64,000 nucleotides of DNA from Prinia subflava (lineage: Eukaryota > Chordata > Aves > Passeriformes > Cisticolidae). The DNA is taken from positions 12,785,162 through 12,849,161 of the forward strand of contig NC_086283.1 in the NCBI RefSeq assembly GCF_021018805.1, given 5' to 3'. Below, one piece after another: positions 12,998 to 25,874 of this stretch. How positions within the stretch are numbered: the stretch's first letter is position 1; each line of letters opens with the position of its first letter. The notes under the pieces are model-generated. The model worked only from the letters and a program-made list of their open reading frames with translations. It did no database searches and was not told the DNA's origin. The translations under genes were made by a program, and so were the position numbers.

Positions 12998-13083
12998 TAA
13001 GTAGCCATGCAGGCAACATACACAGAGCCTCTCCCCTACAGGAGGAAATGTCTTCCTGCACTCCCCTCAAACTCTGCTGAACT
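12998..13083 (-). other. Exon-like segment, 86 nt, beside the CR1-like tail
   Basis: Minus strand: a very strong acceptor (CACTGTTTTCCTTTTCTGCAG) precedes 86 nt ending at a strong donor (TTA|GTGAGTAAC). One frame is open across it (1 + 28 codons + 1), with a peptide beginning V-Q-Q-S-L-R-G-V and ending P-A-W-L-L; the other frames have stops. It lies immediately upstream, in the minus sense, of the CR1-like fragment, so it might belong to the unrecognised part of that element or be an exonised piece of it. No protein family is recognised. Confidence 0.17.
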
Positions 13084-14108
13084 CTGCAGAAAAGGAAAAC
13101 AGTGACCACCCCACATCAAGTCAAGATGGGTCTCCATTAATCTTGTCTGGATCACTGTGGACAAAAGGTAATGGAACTGACTGGCCTCACTGCATTCAAT
13201 GAGCAAAAGGAAGCTTCCTCGGTGCAGGTATTTCTAAGAGTTCTGCAGTAACCTCAACCTACTTTTAAGTTGGAACCACTAAAAAGCACCTGAAAAGACA
13301 GGCTAACAAAGCTCTTGACTTCAAAGCTTCTGAAGCTGAATGCTCTAAAACTATGCCATAAAGCTGAGCCCACCTCACTCTGGTACCTTCACAAGGTACT
13401 CTGATGTAAGTACGAGAAGGCAGTGGAGAACACTTGGCCTCCTTACAGCTTTGCCAAGGTCCACCACTAGAATTCAACATAGTTTTCCTCCCCCACAGAA
13501 TGGTGTTACAGTCTTGATATCCTCCAGACACATTATACTTGAATATTATTAATGGTTATTTGGGCTACAAGTAATTTTTCTGACTATTTTTCAATGATCA
13601 ATAGTTAAAGCAATATAAGGCACATCCACACATACTGGCCACTAGGTCCCTGAGTTGTTGGATATGATGTTATTCTTAAGTCAGGTAACCCAACTTGTGT
13701 ATTGAGGTGATGGCTGAGCAAACAGAAGATTAACATGTGCAAGTGTTTAAAGTAACAAGACAAATAGGACACAAAAATGTTACCTTTCTTTCAAAAATAA
13801 AAATGTTTAAAGGACCCATGTTGATATCTGTGTGTACAATTTACAAGAGTACATGCTGATTTGACTGTGGGTTTCTGTTTAACAGTGTGAGAAGAGATGC
13901 AAATATCTACAGGAGATGGAAATCACCTGCAACAAAGTCAAACCTTTAATTTTTCAAGTTACTGGTAACTTTTTTTTAAGAAAAATCATGTTTAAAAATC
14001 TAGATGCATTTACTAGTACAGCCATAATATTTAAAATTTTAATTCCCTTTTCCAATTCTCTTTCTTTGCTGTCATCAGTTCTATTTTCTTCAATTTTCCT
14101 CCTTACAG
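13084..14108. other. Noncoding DNA, no gene seen
   Basis: Slightly higher GC than the average of the window up to about 13,500. A minus-strand frame of 88 codons ends here, without a domain signature. The sequence may include more of the degraded element whose tail is at 12,922-12,985, but I cannot support a boundary. Confidence 0.45.
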
Positions 14109-14187
14109 AGGAGACTTCTTTGAGGCCAGTTATGCACCTAGACCACAAGGAACTCGTAAGAGCTCCTGCTGTGAGGAGGTTCAAATG
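14109..14187 (+). other. Exon-like segment, 79 nt, strong splice sites
   Basis: A 60-base pyrimidine-rich stretch ending TTTTCCTCCTTACAG precedes the segment and the donor is ATG|GTGAGTCA. It is the best-bounded exon candidate in the window. Two frames are open. One reads G-D-F-F-E-A-S-Y-A-P-R-P and ends C-C-E-E-V-Q-M at a codon boundary; the other begins with an E-T-S-L-R-P peptide. With two open frames, the open reading is weak evidence for coding. I do not recognise either peptide. Alternatives are a noncoding-RNA exon or a silent pseudo-exon. Confidence 0.25.
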
Positions 14188-17100
14188 GTGAGTCATTTTA
14201 ATCTATGCATGTAAAATAGGCCAGTGCTATTTAAAGTGACAAATTTAGGCCTTGATTCTGCAAAAGAATTATGTGTATCCCTAACCTGACACACATGACT
14301 AGTCCCTTTGCTTGAATGTATTGAAAAGCTAAGAACAGCTTTCAATGGTTTAGGGTTTTAAATTCCATTTTCTAGTTCATCTTACACACTTATTAAAAGA
14401 CTTCAATGGTTTTGAAAACAGAACTTCAGCTTGGTTGTCATTTCAGTGATATTTTATGCAAACTGAAAATATATTGTACAATACCCTCAATTCATTTTTC
14501 ATATCTGCCAGTGTAAAGGAAGGAATTCTGCTGCAATACATAACACCAAAAAATCAATGGCAGCTGTATGTTCAAAATGAGTTCTGCCTTTTATTTTCTC
14601 ATCTATGTTCATAATTTTCAGGCTTTGGGCATTCACTTGAGAAAAACTTGGTGGTTGTCTGACAAATAAGGCTGTGTACTGTGGTTCACAGTTAATAAGA
14701 CAATTAAATTAAACACACTGTCCAAGACCCAAAATGTAATATTAAAAAAGTAATTAAATGATGCAGGGAAAAATAGAAATGTATGTGTATATGTGTGTGA
14801 ATATAGGATTAAGCTCTTAAAAACATTATAGTGGCAAAGATCTAGGGTATCTCAGGCATTTCTAGGCCCAGTAAAACAGAAAAGGCTTAACACTTCTGCA
14901 CTTAAATGCAATCTTTGCATTCTCTACATCAGTTTTAGTGTGGATTCTCTGTTTATAGATTAAACACATAAGGCAAAGCAAAAATTCAGAAAGGTCCATT
15001 TGCTCAATGCACTGACTGTGATGTGAAAAGATACCAGAGAACTGACACCCCCCTTCAGCACAGTCCAGCACTTCCAGAAGTCAAAGAAATATCAAGGGCA
15101 AATGTCATGCACAAGTAGTCTTCTACACTTGGAGACTTAAAAAAATTCACATGATAGACAAAGACAAAGCATCAGATTCTGCAGCATTTGTGTATGAATA
15201 TTTCTTTATCTCAATGAGTTTTGTGATGCCCCCAGAAACTCTGGAAATTGAATTTCTTAAAATCAATGGCATTACATTATCCAAAAAAACTGATCAACTT
15301 CCAGAAACTTGATAAACCTGAAATACTGACTTCTAGACTGTATATGCATTTTGGCACTGTTCATCCTACAAGTAATTATTTTTCAAAAGTTTATAGCAAG
15401 GAGAGATTATACTATTTTGCTACACACAAGATGAGCAGTGACACCTCATTTTCATAAAAAAAAAAAATCCAAAAGATTTAAAATAAGTTTAAAATCTTTA
15501 TCAAAACAAATAATGCTGCCAGAGTGAGTCAATTCACTGGAAATTCTTTTCAACTTCCAGTTGTCTTTCTGCTGCATTATGAAGGTCAAATCTTCTTCAA
15601 TGCTGCAGCATACCATACTGTAAAAATGACAATATGAAGGCTAGAATGTACCAAGCATTTGCCATGCCAACATGTCCCTGATGCAAATCCCTTCCACTTC
15701 ATGAACTGGACAAGCTGTATGCTTCATTAAATCACAGACAGCACACTCATTAAAGATCAATGGCATCTTCCAAATGCATTTTGTTTTGCTTTAGTCCTAA
15801 CATATGGTCATAATAATGCATCTAACAGTAAGCCTGAGCACTGATTTTTAATAAAAAATAATGCTCAGACCGGCCCATGTAATTTGCTTTTATGTTTCTG
15901 ACCTTGTTCTGAAATGAATCCCCATCGTTCCCAAACATTCTCATTCCAGGTTCTCAGTTCTCTTGCCAAGAAAGGCAGATGCCATGTTTGTAACTTACAA
16001 TGTCTCTGTTTAAATCATCCCCCTTCATCTAATGCTGGGCTATGTTTTGCCTTCCTAGGTGCACAACGGCTCCCAAAGAAGAAAAAAAAGAGTTCCAAAG
16101 CAATCCCTGCCAACCAAAGCTAGTGATAGCAAGGCAGATATCCCTCACAGAGGCACGCCATGCTTCTGTCTAGCATGAGAAATGTTGTCATTTCAGACAT
16201 ACTACATCAGCCTATTTTACCATCTGTGTAGGAGCTCCATGAGCCCAGAAATTATCACAGTGAAGAGTGATCAAAGGTTTGGCAACTATAATGACATATT
16301 TCATTTTTCATTGGAGAAAGAAACAAGATAGTCCCCCCGCATTTGCTACTAAGGCTCTGCAAATAATGAATTCATACACTGGAGTTTTCCTCCAACTATT
16401 TGGCCTAAAAGAAAAAAAATCTCTTAGACTTTCACCTTTGTTTCCTTCTCCTTTGCTAGTTATATATACAGCCGTACAGGAAATGTCAAGCCCTGATTCG
16501 AGCTTAACAAAATGACATGAAACAAAACCCACCAAAATTAAGAGCTGAGGTTTTTTTCATTCCCTGAGACACTACAAAACCCTTTAATAAACTGAGTTTT
16601 TCAGTCCTCTTTTCCCAAAATTTAACCTGACTTCTAGTTTTAACCAGTCAATACAAATAGCAGTAGGTAGTCCTGTAGGTCTTCATTACATATTTTCCAA
16701 ACCCCTTACATTAACTGGAAATTGAAACAGAGCAATGCCTCCTGCTCTGCACAGTGAAAGCAAAAGTCAGCTCTTGTTCCTCCTAACACCAGCACTTGTT
16801 CAAAAAACTGGGGCACTGGCACAGCACAAAAAGAAATGCAGTTCTTATACCCTGATTTATAGAATCTTACTCCTAACTGCAGCCTAATACTAGTTTTCAT
16901 CATTGCTGAAGGCATCTTACAGTTTTACAAAAGCACACACTCAAAGTACTGTTTCACCTGGGATCAAAAATAATTTTAGCTCTGTAATCATAAAGAAAGC
17001 TAATAACCAGAGGTCCTCAGCAACAGTTTTCTCAAACCAGCCCTAACCCTTCTTTTAATTAAAGTTTAATAATGCAGGTGAATACAAGAACAAAAGCATC

Positions 17101-17936
17101 CTTCAGATGCTAACCACCATCCTAATCCCAGTAAGTTTGCAATGCTCTTCAATAGATCTGTCCAGTATCTGAGTTCCCAAATTCAATTTCTAATCCTTAT
17201 TTTAGGCATAGTGGTCCATCAATACAAGTGTTAAAAAACCCGAGCAGTCCTTTGAAGAAAAGCATAATCTCTATGCTGTTGATTTTTTAATATATCAGAC
17301 AGGTGCAAAGAGTAAAAAGCCAAGAAGTGACTCCATCCTTATCCTTTCTACAGATTTCTAAGAGTCCTTTCAAACCATAATGTCACTAAGAAGAGCATTG
17401 TAAGAAATGCATACAATGAAGATTAAACCTGCTCAAAATTTCCACAGTATTTTAATTAGCTAAATTACTTTTCTTCCTGATTTTAATTCCTACAAGGTAC
17501 ATGCCTGTATTTAACTTTTTATTACATGTCATTAACATTCAAAACTGGAAATTAAGTTTCTATCAAAGTCAAATGAATTAACACCAATTCATGGAAGAGA
17601 AATTTTCAATTTCATTTCAATACTTCATTTTTACGGTTTGATTTCAAGCTTACATGTCAGCAAAGTACGAAACAGGATATATTTAATCACTTTATGCTTT
17701 TATGATGAAGTAATATTTGAGTAGAAAAATCATTCAGCTGTATATTTAAGTCCAAACTCAGACTGTTTGGGCTGTGTGGAGTTCACATATGGGAAATGGC
17801 AAAATATCATATTTTGCTCACTTTTCAAATTTCACAAAAATTTTTGTTTCTTCTATCTAACTGAATCCTAGCTGCCACTTTTCACATACAGATGTCTTTT
17901 TAGCAGTTCTTAATAGTTTGCAAGGCAGTTTGGATT
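14188..17936. other. AT-rich noncoding DNA, no gene seen
   Basis: No supported gene. A pyrimidine-rich acceptor-like site (ending TTTTGCCTTCCTAG, position 16,058) is followed by about 40 open codons with a lysine/arginine-rich start, but no donor or poly(A) signal context makes it convincing. The stretch 15,720-15,900 contains several AT-rich homeobox-like cores (TAATGC, ATTAAAG) and could be a conserved noncoding element, which needs cross-species alignment. Confidence 0.45.
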
Positions 17937-17960
17937 GGGGGTGGGGGGGTGGGGGGGGTG
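17937..17960 (+). repeat. G-tract with quadruplex potential
   Basis: The plus strand carries G5-T-G7-T-G8-T-G. The runs of 7 and 8 G can each be split, so at least four G-triplets with one-base loops are available. That meets the usual G-quadruplex pattern. It stands alone in AT-rich surroundings. It could be a length-variable homopolymer-type repeat or a structure-forming site, and the exact run lengths are a likely place for assembly error. Confidence 0.75.
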
Positions 17961-20900
17961 TAAGACACTATGCATATTTAAGTTATAACATTTTGTAAAG
18001 TTTGCTCTTGACAAAAGCTCTTTTGTGGGTTTAGTATCTTATTTTTTGACTTTCTCCTAATTTGTACTTGCTTCCCTAACCCTTCAGCTGTCTAGGGTTT
18101 TTTTTTCAAGTGGTTTCAGCCACTGATTACTGTAATATTCCTTTACATTTTCCGACAGCTAAGGATCAGCTCCATTCAGTGTGTTGCCTTATTTAAAGAT
18201 CCACATTTTGTTAGCCTTACTCAAAGATGCACTTGTTTTAAACCTTGGAGTGGTCTACCTGCTGAGTTAACAGTTATTATTACCTGTAAGAGGAAAATGT
18301 ATTTTGAAAGAAATGGAAAACACGGGTTAGTGGAAAAGCTTTTATATCAGCAATTAAATAACAACTGAATTAAAGTGACTGATTTGCAACTAAACTAAAA
18401 TGTTTCCTCAAATTTACACTTCTGAGAGCACCAAGGCAGCACAATTACTTAACTTGCTGTAAAGGAATGTAATTCCTCTAGGAATGAACAATACTGTAGC
18501 AACCCAAAGTCCACATACTTCATTATTTTAGAAGAGCTCAGAAGATGCAGTTTCCCCTCACTCTTTCATAATAATTTAACAAAAGATATACTTTATAAAT
18601 GTGTTTCTTTTATTAACTGTTGAGTACGATCTAGGTGAAGACAGCCATGAAGCCAATTCTTCAGCTTAACAAGAGGAACTGATGAAAAATCAAGGACAAC
18701 TATTGCTGAAACACCCTCATTCTGAGACAGAAGTTTTCAAGGAGAGTGTTTAACTTCAATCAGTTTACAAAGAAACAGAAGTACTGACGGCAGCTGGGTG
18801 TCCACTCACACTGATACACACAAGATATCCAGCAACAGCTACATACAGCAGCTACAACACAACCAAATCCACGGCAATCTTTCAGTCATAATTACTGAAA
18901 CTATTTCTGAGCTTCAAATTAGGCATGCATTTTAGTTACTGCTGCTGTAGCAGACTCAGGAGTTGCGAACTGCCCTGTGCCCACCTGGGATTAAAGATAC
19001 ACCCTAATTGCAAGATATGCCAATGCCAGCGGTAAAAAGTGCTTTTGCTCTATTGACATATTGATTAAATGGTATATATATCATTTCCCTGCAATCAATG
19101 GAAATCACAGATTTCCATACCACATGCTAAATGTTCAGGCTGATTACCATTATATTTAATTTATAGTGTTCACTGTGAGCCAAGTGAGGCTTTAACATTA
19201 CATGAAGATTTACATCTAAAGTTTTCCCTTTTTTTTCTTTAGGAAAAAAACAAGTGTAGATGGTATCAGAAACAGGTTTTCATATACAACACATACAGTA
19301 AATGCTTTGAAAATTATATGTATTTTAAAACCACTTGAATGCTGCTATTTGAAAGTATTTCAATAGAAAGCTTTGTCTTTCCTTTTGGAGATTGCTCCTG
19401 AGCAATGATAAAATAATTTAGTAACCCTTTTAACCATATTTATTTCTAAAAGTATCTGGAAATAGCTTCTTATCCTTCTCAGAGTTCAAAAAATAAAATG
19501 TCACATTTTTTGCACTGAAAAATATTACAGGTTCAAGTCATGTCAACACATATTAAGTATGTATGTTACTTCAGTATAGTTTTTTTTTATTTTATGTACT
19601 GACAGTCCTGAGGCTGCACGTATCTTACACGTAATTACTGGCACACTGTTAACAAAGAAAAAATAAATGAATAAAAATACTTTTTATCACATTAGCAGAA
19701 GACATCTGATCTTTCAACTGGTACAGCTGAAAGAAAGAAAATCAATAGGCATGACAGAGCCAAATTGTCAAAATACTGTCAAACAAGTGACAACTCTCAC
19801 AGAACTGAGATGACACCTGGAAACAATTACTTGGGATACAGAATAATTCAACACTGACTTTTCACATTAGTAACCTGTCTGATCAGGGCTGGGTTTTTTG
19901 TTTACTTTTTCATTCCTGGGGAGAAAGAGAAGTTACACTGGCTGCGTAGCCAGGACAACTAAAGAACTGCATACCAGCTTCCAGGCTATCTATTACTTCT
20001 ACAGGAAAATAAAGAGAATGGGTTTCCTCTCCATGCTTTCTTTTCAAAATGAAGTTTTATCTATAATGCCATACAAAGTGAAAAATATCAGTAGGTGTCT
20101 CTAACAGATCTAGGTCATCTTTTTAATTGAACTGGTTCCCATTTGTGGCAATAGAGCTAGAGCAAAGCAAAATGAGGTCTTGGTCAGAAATATTTTATTT
20201 TACACGAGCTAAAAATCTGCTCCCATATTCGGAAAGGTTAAGTCAACTGGATTTAATCAATCCTGAGGTCACAGCTATTAAACATTAATGCTGAAACTTC
20301 AATGGGTTAAGAAGCTAGAGGATATTTTGGGGGTAGAAACACCAAGCTACAAGACCAGACCAAAATGATCTGGAAGGATGGATTTCAAGTCAAGCATTAC
20401 ACAGCCCATGAAATGATAAAGTCCATTTCAATGTGAAAAGCGAATCAATGAGTAAACTGGGCAGAAAGCAAACCAAAGCCATTGACACAGTGTCTGCAGT
20501 TGACAGTGTAAAATGCATTTGATCCATAGGAAGAACATAAGCCTGACCACTTAACACAGAGAGGGTAAAGGTGAAAATCCTGAAATGAAGCCTGTGGGAG
20601 GAATTCAAAGAAAGAATATGGTATCGTCTCACCATGAGATCCTGACAAACTAATCTTGTGATCATGAAAAATTGTATATATTAATATTTTTCTTCTGAAG
20701 CCAAAATGACCATTTACTTTCTTTACACACTGACTTGCAGCAAATACGTTAGACTAAAGATATATGAGCTAAGGATTACCTAATTATCTCTTTGAAATTG
20801 AACTATCATGATAACCTGAATTTATAGCTGGTGGGTTGATCAGAACTCTGGATATCTCTAACTTGCAAATTATTACTTCTTGAAACACTCATCAAATGTA

Positions 20901-21843
20901 ATGCTAGCAACAGATGAGTTAAAAATAAAAGCAAGAGAAGATTAGAGAGTTTTAGTAGAAAGTATTATTCCAAATATGTCAGAAATTGTTTTAGACTAGT
21001 GGAACATTTCAAGTATTCAAATTGAAATAACAAATGAGAATTTTTTTTAAGGTGAGTCTGTTTTTCTGTCACAGTAACAGGTAACTAGACTTCTTGTTTT
21101 TAGCTAAACGTATATGTTCTTCCATCTTATTTTCTCCTACAGTTCCATCAAGAAAGGGAAGTGAGAGAGTGGATGGGCAGGCATCTGGTCAACCCACCAG
21201 CTACAGAGGTGTTAATAGCAGGGATAAAAAACATGTAGTCAGCAACAAAATATTGAGGATCCTAAAGTTAAACCATCAAACCCCAGGAAAGTGATGACAA
21301 GAGGAAAAGAGAGTACATTTTTAATGCTTTCCCATATCGAGGTTACCTAGACTCTGAAGTGACTCTGGATGTCAGAAGGCATCAGATCACAACACAGGGT
21401 TAGCACTGAAGGATTGGTCCACATTAATTTCTGCTTAACATAAATAGCTCTGTGAGTAAGAAATGTCAGGTCAGGTTTGCAGGTCTATGTGCTACCTGCA
21501 AGGTGAGAGCACCTTGTTCTGAGAGTTTCTAGGCAAAATCTCCATTTCTTGGCTGCTCGGAAAGACATTGTTTTCCTTATGGTGCTTCAGTGTCTACTGC
21601 CACAGATTAGAACTAGGAAAGCATAAAACAGGATCAATACATATTTGAAGTCAGGTCATTATTTAAACATTTCAAGTTATATTCAGAAACACGAAGAGTT
21701 GTACTCTTTTTAAAAGGGCATCTTACTAAAAAGGCAGTAATATCAAAACAGATTTATGATCACGTGGGATGATTAATTACGAAGGTCAGGTTTTTGTTCA
21801 GGTCTTTTTTTCTTTTATCAATGTTAAAATTAATGCATAACAC
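17961..21843. other. AT-rich noncoding DNA, no gene seen
   Basis: No frame above about 90 codons has protein-like features, and no transposon, tRNA or tandem array was recognised. The sequence is ordinary low-GC DNA. Confidence 0.55.
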
Positions 21844-21879
21844 GCATTGCACTTTGCAATGCCAAACACAAATGCAAAT
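21844..21879. promoter_or_regulatory. Inverted repeat plus octamer-like site
   Basis: GCATTGCA-CTT-TGCAATGC (21,844-21,862) is a perfect inverted repeat with 8-bp arms and a 3-nt centre. Ten bases further, ATGCAAAT (21,872-21,879) is an exact POU/octamer consensus. The half-site TTGCAAT resembles C/EBP half-sites. Further ATTGCA-type words follow to about 21,925. The cluster is consistent with an enhancer fragment, but such words are common in AT-rich DNA and no target gene is in view. Confidence 0.3.
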
Positions 21880-24800
21880 CAGCTTTCATGAGTGTATCAT
21901 TGCATTGTATTGCCATAAAAGCTGCTTAGAACATGCCTTTTGTTACTGCTAGAAGTTAAAGACAAAATTACTTTCCTGAAAGCCCTTACAAGAGACTGAA
22001 TCGAATTAGCACTCAGCCAGTGAAGTTTGAAACCCATGAAGAGAGAAGCTCACATGCACTGAACATGCTTGAAATCAGGACTGCCTCTTCATTTTCTGCT
22101 CCTCACTACACCCTAGACAAGACTCCAACCAAATATTTGCAGACTTCTTAAAAAAAAAAAAAAAGAAGGAGTATGAAGGAGTATGGATGGCATGGAGTGT
22201 TGTTTGGGTAGTTTATGAGAGAACTCCAGACACTTCCACTTTTAGAATAGGTCTCACATTCATCACCTCAGAAGTTAAGCATCCAATTCTTACTGTCATT
22301 GGAACAAAATAGAAAAATTGAGGATTTTGGCTCTGATTCTGTTCAGCAGAAATGATGCATATCAAGAAGAAATGCAAAGCTGTCTTCTCAAGGATAGAAA
22401 AATTCATTTTACTGCTAAAATTAACTCAGCTTCAACAGAAACCAGTATCAATAGCATTTGGTCCTATTTCTGTCTGAATGATATGTTGAAGCAAATGTAA
22501 AAGAAAAGTAATTAAGATTTATAGTAGTGTTCTTTGTTGCTGTATCCAGGATATTTGTCTTTGATTTTACTTATTTCAATGTCTAAGAATATTTAAAAGG
22601 GCAATGACTAATGCACAAGCAATAAAGAGCTATAAGTAAGATCTGTAAGTGTACAGACAAAGCTCTATACTGAAAGTTATTACCTCAGATATTACCTCAG
22701 ATTCTCAGAAATTAATGTCTGAAATGACTGAAGAACAAGTGAGACCAGAATTTATCCATTTGCTTTGAAAATTAATTCACAGATATAAACTGAATTAGCA
22801 ACTCCAAACAACACTCAATCTCCATCCCTTCTGTTACTTATTTTCCTCTTAAAATTCAATTTCACAATTTTGTACAACCAACAGAAAATTCAACCTGCAG
22901 TTCTGGTGCTGAATATTGACATAGAATTCTCAACATTACACTCCCTGCCTGCTTTTGTTATCATGGTGACTTACAGTGCCTAAAAATAAAACTCAATTTT
23001 TATTTTTATATTTCTTTTCCAAATGCCAGCAAGAATGTGAACCACAAACAGAAGAAACAGCTAGGAGGAAGTAGATTATAATGGTTCTTAACATAAAAAG
23101 TGTGGCAGAAGTTGGACAAAACTTCTCCAGAGCTTCCCCATGATTCTGGGATGTTGAAACTTTGACAGAAAGCAGAGCTGTAGAAAGGAGAGTAATGAAG
23201 CTTTCTGAAATTATCATAGAATCAGAAGGAATACAATTCGTTCACGTTGCATGGGGGAAGTCAGGAACATGACATGCTTCTTCATGGTTATTCAGATTTA
23301 TTACTGGTGGTAACTGGGCTTGTGATCAATGTCTTTCGAGTCCAAAAACAAAACCATAGACTCGCTAGCAGACCAGGGAGAGGAAGGTCATGCATGCCTG
23401 GTCCAGATCATATAGGACAAGCAAGCCAGAATTCCCACTGACTCTGGCTGCATGCATGTATCTGGACATGACATAGTAGTGACAATAGAGCAGATGTAGA
23501 CAGCTGCAAATAAATGCAGTTTGACCAACTGTTGCTAAAATCATGAACCTCACTCAAGAAATCTCCAGAAATTTAGCCCACAATCATCAGTGATAATCTG
23601 CTGACTTAGACATTTTCCTCTTTCCTATGGTATAGCACCACTGTAAAAATCTAATAGTCCTTGGCACATTCTTACTGCTTTAAAAACTACAGGCAAGGCA
23701 AAAATGAATGGAAAAAAACAAAAGAAAAAAATACAATGCAGTGGTTCCTGGCAAAATCCTATTACTTGGAAACGTAAATTTATATGCCGAGCATGTTTTT
23801 TCTTTCTTATCTCCTTTTTCTCATTTTGCAACACTAAAAGTAGCTTCAAGGTGCTTTAATATTTAACTGCATTGAGTCTCTTTAATGCTTACATCTAGGT
23901 TTGTAAAGTTAATTAAAAAAATTAAACGGAAATACTGCAAATACCAATGCCAGCTCTTCAGCATCAAGAAAGATGCAAAAAAGTATACATACATCAGCCA
24001 ATACAGTTTTTCATGCTAACAGCTACCAAAAAAAAGCGAAATTGTCACTCACAGTATTTTAAACAAATTATCTATCTTAAAGTGACACAAGAAAACATAT
24101 CTGCACAAATGAGAGTCTAGTCACACATCAGAGCAATTAGGATACAATTTATACATTATATTAATTTTGTTTGTTTGTATTAGAGATGTTGAAGAACCCA
24201 AGAACACTGCTCAGTCTAGAGGAATTCCACAGGATACTTGTCCATATTTGAAATCAGTTTATCCTCAGTTCTTGGTGCTCTGAACAAGGTCACACACACT
24301 AACCTTTCCAAAGAACATAAATTTTTTAGGGTGAGGATCAATCATAGTTGAGAAAGTTGGAACTGTTTAGCTGGAAAAGTTGCTGGAAATAACTTTACTT
24401 TAGATAGTGAACTTTATGATCTCAGTTAAGAAACAAATTAGTTACTTCTGTGGCTATTCCAAAATGGTGGAAATACAAAAATTACCAAATGCATTATTTT
24501 AAGGGAAAGTTGTATAAATTATACACAGCAATTATGTCAAATTATTTAGTTGCAGAATTATTTCACCATCTTGGAAACAAATTTAGACTATATATTAGCT
24601 TCTCTGCAAGTCTAATTTATTTTTTGACATACATCACTCCTCTGTGTCATTACTCTTAAAACAGCAATTGTGTACGGTGATCTTTTTTCAACAAGTCCTA
24701 TGTGCCTGAATGTCTATCAGCCTACCATCCTCCTCTTTTTCCTTTTGAATTCTAGACTTTGACAAACCATTCTCCATTTTCCTTTAGAAAAGCAGGCAGA

Positions 24801-25619
24801 AACTTTGTAAAAATGAAAGATTTTTTAAAAAAATGCAATATACTTTGTTTTGGAAACTATCGGTTCCAGAGGATACACCATCCATTTATTAAAACAAAAC
24901 AAAAAAGAAAAGCATCACACCACAGTTCCACCTTTCATGGCACCAATAAAGAGTTGCGTTCATGTTTGCCATTCAGTATCGTTTAAGTTTCCTGTAGTTC
25001 CTGAACACATTGATGGAACAGGTTTCCCTCTAAGTCAGAGGCTTAAAATCAGAGGGCACCAGCAGCTGTATTGACTGGCATTAACAGATCCCACGCGCTG
25101 TGCACTTGTGTCTGATGTCAAAGGTGATGTTCTGTATGTTGGTTTAGGCTTAAAGGCCAAATATTTCATCTTTTTCCCTCCACAATCAAAACCAGGAGAA
25201 GCAAATTGTAATAATAATCCAAGAATTAAATCAGTGACTATTTACAATACTGGCAGCATTAGAAAGGAGCTTGCTATTCAGGCCTGATTCTATGAAGCTG
25301 TGTTAACAGTGAGTTACTTTTCCTGGAGGTGGGAGTAGAAGTGTTCACTTTCTTAAACATAATAATGAAAATAGGACATATTTCTGTTTAGAAAAAAAAA
25401 ACAAAAAAAAACAAAAAAACAAACACAACCCTGTTTTTCAAGACTTGATTGTAGTTAAAATTACCTATTGAATTTGCAGATGTTAGGTCAGTTTGAAGAC
25501 CTCACTGGAAAAATGTTTCCATAGCAGATAAGTAGACCTTTATTTGACGCCAAATTAAATAGTTTTTTTTTCTTCCCCTCTATTTGAAAATACTTAACTA
25601 TTGGGTTTTATACACTTAC
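21880..25619. other. AT-rich noncoding DNA, no gene seen
   Basis: It holds an A-rich tract near 22,150-22,164 followed by two copies of the 10-mer GAAGGAGTAT, and an A/C low-complexity stretch at 25,392-25,427. No coding region, RNA gene or recognisable transposon. Confidence 0.55.
25392..25427. repeat. A-rich low-complexity tract
   Basis: Runs of 7 to 10 A separated by single C. It is a simple A-rich repeat, possibly a decayed poly(A) tail, but no element body can be named on its 5' side. Confidence 0.7.
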
Positions 25620-25816
25620 TTTTGAGAAGATATGAGATCAATCTTCCTATCATTGAGGGTGCAGCCATCAGCTGACAAAACTGGTCAACAAAAATATTCA
25701 GCAGTCCAAAGGCAAAATATTTTGAATTAAAAAAAATAAAGGTTGATAACATAAAGACAAGCACAGTATATGGTCCCCTGTGAGCCTTCTCCAGCATTTT
25801 TCAGAAAAAGGAATGG
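25620..25816 (-). other. Exon-like segment, 197 nt, with an internal ATG frame
   Basis: On the minus strand a branch-point-like TTCTAAC and a pyrimidine acceptor (ATTCTTTCAG) lead into 197 nt that end at a strong donor (AAA|GTAAGTGT). In one frame a TGA is followed two codons later by ATG (25,797-25,795), and the frame then stays open for 59 codons to the donor. The layout would fit a first coding exon with a short 5' UTR. The peptide starts M-L-E-K-A-H-R-G-P and contains a hydrophobic stretch around V-L-V-F-M-L-S-T-F-I-F-F that could be a signal anchor. High F/L/I content is also what chance frames in AT-rich DNA give. No family recognised. Confidence 0.18.
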
Positions 25817-25874
25817 CTGAAAGAATGTTAGAAATGCTAAGGGAAATTTATGCTCAAACAACTTTACTAACTCC

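Noticed and set aside
16059..16180. Acceptor-like site followed by a lysine/arginine-rich open frame
   Set aside because: No matching donor or poly(A) signal. The basic run comes from a simple A-rich stretch.
23213..23235. ATCATAGAATCA, as in CR1 terminal repeats
   Set aside because: The expected following CR1 sequence is absent, so the short match is likely chance.
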